Part shown: piece by piece, positions 4,744 through 6,878 of the stretch
Position numbering within the stretch: position 1 is the first letter of the stretch
How the letters are laid out: each line of letters opens with the position of its first letter
Source of the DNA: Candidatus Aminicenantota bacterium
GTDB lineage: Bacteria; Acidobacteriota; Aminicenantia; UBA2199
DNA length: 6,878 nucleotides
Direction: 5' to 3'
Assembly: GCA_020355945.1 (NCBI GenBank)
Contig: CP070627.1
Location: forward strand, 1,625,589 to 1,632,466
Made by a program: the position numbers and the translations under genes
Notes under the pieces: generated by a model
Told to the model about the DNA's origin: nothing
What the model saw: only the letters and a program-made list of their open reading frames with translations
Databases searched by the model: none

Positions 4744-6878
4744 TTATCTTCCCCTTCTTTTATTATTTACATGGGTCCTTGATAACCAAATAAACTGAAA
4801 TATGATAGTAAATACAGCTGCCACAATAATTGATGGTAACTTAGAAAGATCTCCAAATTCTAATCCAAAGATACTCCCTTTATTTAGAAGTGGTAGTAAG
4901 TAGCTGGTAATAATACCTATAGCTATACCTATACTGGAGGATATTATTAAGTCGAAAAAATTCCATTGATTATTAGAATTCTGCTTCCATACTAAATTAC
5001 CTCGAGGAAGTGAAAAGAAAACCAGTGCACCTAAAAGTCCACCTAATAATGAAAACCAAATATTTCCTTTTGGGAAAATCCACAACGGTTTTCTATGACG
5101 TTCGAGAGGTGCAACAGGCTGCCCTAAAACAGCTGCCCTATCTACCAAATTATGAGCACTATGTGGTGGCCCCGGAATAGACACCGGCAAAAAGGACACC
5201 GGATTAGGATTAATCCTGCCAAAAAGAACATCTTTCGCAATAGCCATAGTGGGAAGCGCAGGAACATATATAAAAATAGTATTTTTCTGAAGATATAGAC
5301 CACCTGGAACAAAATATGGTTCTCTCAGGACAAGTACTATAATCATCTTCTCTCTATTATTCCTGAATATATTACATACTCTTTCTAAAACTTTAATTTG
5401 GCCATGCGTAAGTATTCCAAATAAAATAATTCTACTATCCTGGGCTGCATTCTCAATCTCTTGTGCTTTTTCATTGATTGCATCTTCATTGTAACATATA
5501 GCCCCTGTTGTTGGATCTCTGTAGCTCAATATTCTCACCTGTTGATTCCATATTTCTGAAGCTCTTATTAATGCACTCTCACTTCTCCAACCATATACCA
5601 TGTGAACTGTTTTTATCCTATTCCCAGGTATCCATTCCTCTAGAATTCCTTCTGTCAATTCATCTTCCATAAAAACAGGACTAACAATAGTTAATTTATC
5701 ATTTGCACCTTGAAGAATTTCGTCTCTCTTAAGTGGGCCTTTATTTGGTCCAAAGTAATTAGAATCCCCTATTTTATTAATTATATTTCCCCTTTCACTA
5801 ATGAGAACGACAGAGGCTCGCGCCATTTTTTCAGCTTCAATTTTATTTTGTGAAAGCAAGTTACCATAATCTGATTCATCCAATCTTTCTGACCAGGCTT
5901 CCAGATCACGTAAATTCGATAACGAACCACATATTTGTATTTTAGCACGAATGATTCTCTTAACTTTCTCTTTAAGCATTGGTTGGCGTGAAGTACTCTC
6001 AAAATAATTACGTATTGTTAAATAAATATCATCAAATTCTTCTTCGGTGACAGTTCTTTCTGGATCTCTTTCATCTTCATCCTGAGTTATCTGACCAAAA
6101 ATAAGGATATCATTACCTGCTAAATATGACTTTAATGCTATATCTGATCGCTTATATACATTTGGGCCTCTTGGATCGTGGGGGTCTTTAAGAATTCCAA
6201 TCATTTTCGACAAATCATCAGTGAAAATAAGACGCTTAAAACCTAATTCATCCCGAAGAGTTTTATTAATAGCAATTTTAGAGACCGTTACTGCGTTTCC
6301 TCTGTCGATTACTTCTGCTAATATGTGAGATGTCATTATACCATTAACACCTTTTTTTATTAGCTCTTTAAATGGAAAGAGATCCTTTTGATCCAATTGG
6401 GATCTATCCTTGTAACCTAGCTTCGGCAGCACAAAATGGGGATCATCTTGAGAACTACCATGACCCGGAAAATGTTTAGCGACAGATAAAACGTTGCCAC
6501 TTTGAAGACCTTTCATAAATGCCACACTCATTGGTGTAACAATATCCGGGTGTGCTCCAAAGGCGCGTCTTCCTATTATATCATTCTCATTATTGTTGTT
6601 AACATCAGCGACTGGTGCTAATACTGTGTTAATGCCTAAACATTTTAATTCTGAACCGACTATTTCCCCTGCTTTATAAACCAAAGTAGCGGAACGAGTA
6701 GCTCCAAGTTGGATAGCAAATGGGATTCTAGTAACCCCTTTAATTAATTGCATATGTCCCCCACCTTCCTGATCAATCGCGATTAGGAGAGGAATTCTTG
6801 GGTGATTCTGGAGCGCAATATTCTGAAATGATTCAGTCAATTTAGCCACAAATATGGCCGATTCAAGATCGGTAGTTT
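4744..6878 (-). CDS. glycoside hydrolase family 3 protein with C-terminal membrane domain, 5' partial
   Basis: The frame is open to the right edge; the GTG at 6849-6847 is not a credible start because upstream codons (TTDLESAIF) continue the GH3 helix. Numbering here is from that GTG. The GH3 TIM-barrel domain shows LLIAIDQEGG (21-30), LGINTVLAPVADVN (71-84), GRRAFG (93-98), KHFPGHG (125-131), the Asp136-Pro-His138 dyad that serves as acid/base in NagZ-type beta-N-acetylglucosaminidases, and the probable nucleophile Asp211 in FTDDL. Residues about 290-345 link to a second alpha/beta domain (about 345-560) ending in LPVSIPG (554-560), like the GH3 C-terminal domain. Beyond it three hydrophobic helices (about 595-613, 631-655, 671-690) and a basic tail (RTHVNNKRRGR) form a membrane module not usual for GH3. 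The usual DQEGGRVQR reads DQEGGGHMQ, so a substrate-contacting Arg is Gln. Likely role: envelope-associated hydrolysis of an amino-sugar glycan; substrate uncertain. The gene is AT-richer than its neighbours. Confidence 0.88.
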   Translation of the reverse strand, partial: TTDLESAIFVAKLTESFQNIALQNHPRIPLLIAIDQEGGGHMQLIKGVTRIPFAIQLGATRSATLVYKAGEIVGSELKCLGINTVLAPVADVNNNNENDIIGRRAFGAHPDIVTPMSVAFMKGLQSGNVLSVAKHFPGHGSSQDDPHFVLPKLGYKDRSQLDQKDLFPFKELIKKGVNGIMTSHILAEVIDRGNAVTVSKIAINKTLRDELGFKRLIFTDDLSKMIGILKDPHDPRGPNVYKRSDIALKSYLAGNDILIFGQITQDEDERDPERTVTEEEFDDIYLTIRNYFESTSRQPMLKEKVKRIIRAKIQICGSLSNLRDLEAWSERLDESDYGNLLSQNKIEAEKMARASVVLISERGNIINKIGDSNYFGPNKGPLKRDEILQGANDKLTIVSPVFMEDELTEGILEEWIPGNRIKTVHMVYGWRSESALIRASEIWNQQVRILSYRDPTTGAICYNEDAINEKAQEIENAAQDSRIILFGILTHGQIKVLERVCNIFRNNREKMIIVLVLREPYFVPGGLYLQKNTIFIYVPALPTMAIAKDVLFGRINPNPVSFLPVSIPGPPHSAHNLVDRAAVLGQPVAPLERHRKPLWIFPKGNIWFSLLGGLLGALVFFSLPRGNLVWKQNSNNQWNFFDLIISSSIGIAIGIITSYLLPLLNKGSIFGLEFGDLSKLPSIIVAAVFTIIFQFIWLSRTHVNNKRRGR

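Noticed and set aside
4403..4782. Three overlapping open frames across the hydrolase end and the spacer
   Set aside because: They cross the stop of an intact gene and the structured intron-like element; none has homology or a ribosome binding site.
5781..6002. 73-codon minus-strand ORF inside the GH3 gene
   Set aside because: It lies in another frame of the same strand within a continuous GH3 protein and has no independent start signal.
6847..6849. GTG as the start of the GH3 gene
   Set aside because: The frame stays open to the window edge and the upstream residues continue the GH3 helix before the DQEGG strand; the true start lies outside.

Overview
The window carries two convergent gene pairs separated by intergenic DNA that is unusually rich in small repeats and gene debris. 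From left to right: a decayed arginase-family gene (+, 304-875) faces a large polytopic membrane protein with glycosyltransferase-C (GT-C) features (-, 949-2721). After a 608-base divergent spacer, a secreted serine beta-lactamase/esterase-fold hydrolase (+, 3330-4553) faces a glycoside hydrolase family 3 protein with an added C-terminal membrane domain (-, 4744 to the right edge, 5' end cut off).

The spacers hold: (i) two direct copies of a composite repeat (G/C hairpin, A/T linker, three CTTTGTGNNN decamers), upstream of the arginase remnant and upstream of the GT-C gene; (ii) heptamer arrays (GTCATTN and GTTATYC types) and a GGGAACC pair, closely resembling the short tandemly repeated repetitive (STRR) sequences known from cyanobacteria; (iii) five copies of a GGGG(A/T)C(A/G)GG-like signature at the debris boundaries; (iv) a truncated ORF whose first 20 codons look like a small antitoxin-type protein; and (v) a structured 141-base element on the minus strand that resembles the 5' end of a group II intron. 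The picture is a genome eroded by repeated insertion and deletion. No intact transposase, integrase, reverse transcriptase or CRISPR array is present.

Organism: a bacterium with Shine-Dalgarno-led genes (two leaders share AAAACGAGGAG) and Sec-type signal peptides. The genes are not phylum-diagnostic. The repeats suggest a repeat-laden environmental genome (cyanobacteria-like repeats, but no cyanobacterial gene is recognised; an uncultured lineage such as Aminicenantes is only a guess). The GH3 gene is visibly more AT-rich than the others (many ATA, AGA and AAT codons), which hints at a different origin.

No multi-gene pathway is evident. The intact genes are individually concerned with the cell envelope or secretion: GT-C-like membrane protein, secreted hydrolase, membrane-anchored GH3. 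The most distinctive protein is the GH3-membrane fusion, which keeps a NagZ-type catalytic Asp-x-His dyad but has changes in substrate-binding motifs.
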